DNA of 64,000 nt from Maridesulfovibrio salexigens DSM 2638 (GTDB lineage: Bacteria > Desulfobacterota > Desulfovibrionia > Desulfovibrionales > Desulfovibrionaceae). Made by a program: the position numbers and the translations under genes. Positions 63,911 to 64,000 of this stretch are shown piece by piece. Numbering within the stretch: position 1 is the first letter of the stretch; the number at the start of each line of letters is the position of its first letter. Where the stretch lies: assembly GCF_000023445.1 (NCBI RefSeq), contig NC_012881.1, positions 687,501 through 751,500 of the forward strand, read 5' to 3'. Below the pieces are notes generated by a model that saw only the letters and a program-made list of their open reading frames with translations, searched no databases and had not been told where the DNA came from.

Positions 63911-64000
63911 CAGACTTTCCCCCTTGAAAGATTGAGGAGGATGCCTATGCAGATGCAGGAGATCATTAAGCTTGATCCACCGTAGCTGACGAAAGGCATG
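63910..64000 (-). CDS. ftsW: Lipid II polymerase/flippase-family FtsW, C-terminus only
   Basis: Only the last 29 full codons are in the window. [20 protein letters not shown] followed by LNLSRGKV matches the conserved FtsW/RodA C-terminal PFxSYGGSS motif and the following helix. The stop overlaps the murG ATG. The upstream remainder lies outside the window. Confidence 0.9.

Overview
This is a 64 kb chromosomal window from a Gram-negative, probably sulfate-reducing member of the Desulfovibrionaceae (Maridesulfovibrio/Desulfovibrio type). That placement is an inference. It rests on the gene families and order, moderate GC content, a selenocysteine-containing SelD, an LptE-type lipoprotein, several sigma-54 components and Desulfovibrio-style GC-rich intergenic repeats. 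Almost all of the window is compact core genome. I see no prophage, insertion sequence, CRISPR array, tRNA or rRNA.

Layout. 1-10.3 kb: a cut-off sodium:alanine symporter, a membrane TPR protein, a copper ATPase with an arginase-family enzyme, pyrR, a shikimate-kinase-like kinase, a YkgJ-type cysteine-cluster protein, a WcbI-like protein, cobT, and selD read through an in-frame UGA. 10.3-18.6 kb: a small conserved-looking ORF, hemC, an FmdB-type zinc ribbon, a methyltransferase, lon, acyP, radC, holA and lptE. 18.7-28.2 kb: leuS, nusB, the riboflavin genes (ribH, ribBA, ribE, ribD), a dCMP deaminase and glyA, interspersed with seven copies of one palindromic repeat family. 28.2-34 kb: fatty-acid and phospholipid genes (fabF, acpP, fabG, fabH, plsX) with rpmF, yceD and rpmB. 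34-47 kb: a SpoIIAA-like protein, a TAXI-type TRAP transporter, a gamma-glutamyltransferase, a solute-binding protein, gltX, a NifU-like protein, an HDOD protein and a complete glycine-betaine-type ABC transporter. 47-55.2 kb: a regulatory and envelope cluster (below). 55.2-64 kb: a radical SAM protein and the distal division/cell-wall cluster read ftsW-murG-murC-murB-ftsQ-ftsA-ftsZ.

The most interesting region is 47.0-55.2 kb. It encodes an NtrC-type regulator and a membrane histidine kinase (ZraSR-like), a DUF4405 haem-type membrane protein in the same operon, two ZraP/Spy-like periplasmic proteins, and an ABC exporter with a DUF2318 (FtrD-like) cysteine protein. Both zraP-like genes have a sigma-54 promoter (GG-N10-GC) about 39 nt of leader before the start codon, and a TGCAC-N5-GTGCA dyad centred about 120 bp upstream of the predicted transcription start. 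A 26-nt perfect palindrome with the same TTGCACAAAA core lies upstream of the DUF2318-ABC operon. I read this as one metal- or redox-responsive envelope regulon controlled by the local two-component pair.

Other points of note are SelD with selenocysteine and a bSECIS-like hairpin, a shikimate-kinase-like protein with an altered GGG motif (possibly a homoserine kinase), a cytoplasmic-looking gamma-glutamyltransferase beside a TRAP-TAXI transporter, and an arginase-family protein with Cys in place of a metal-binding His.
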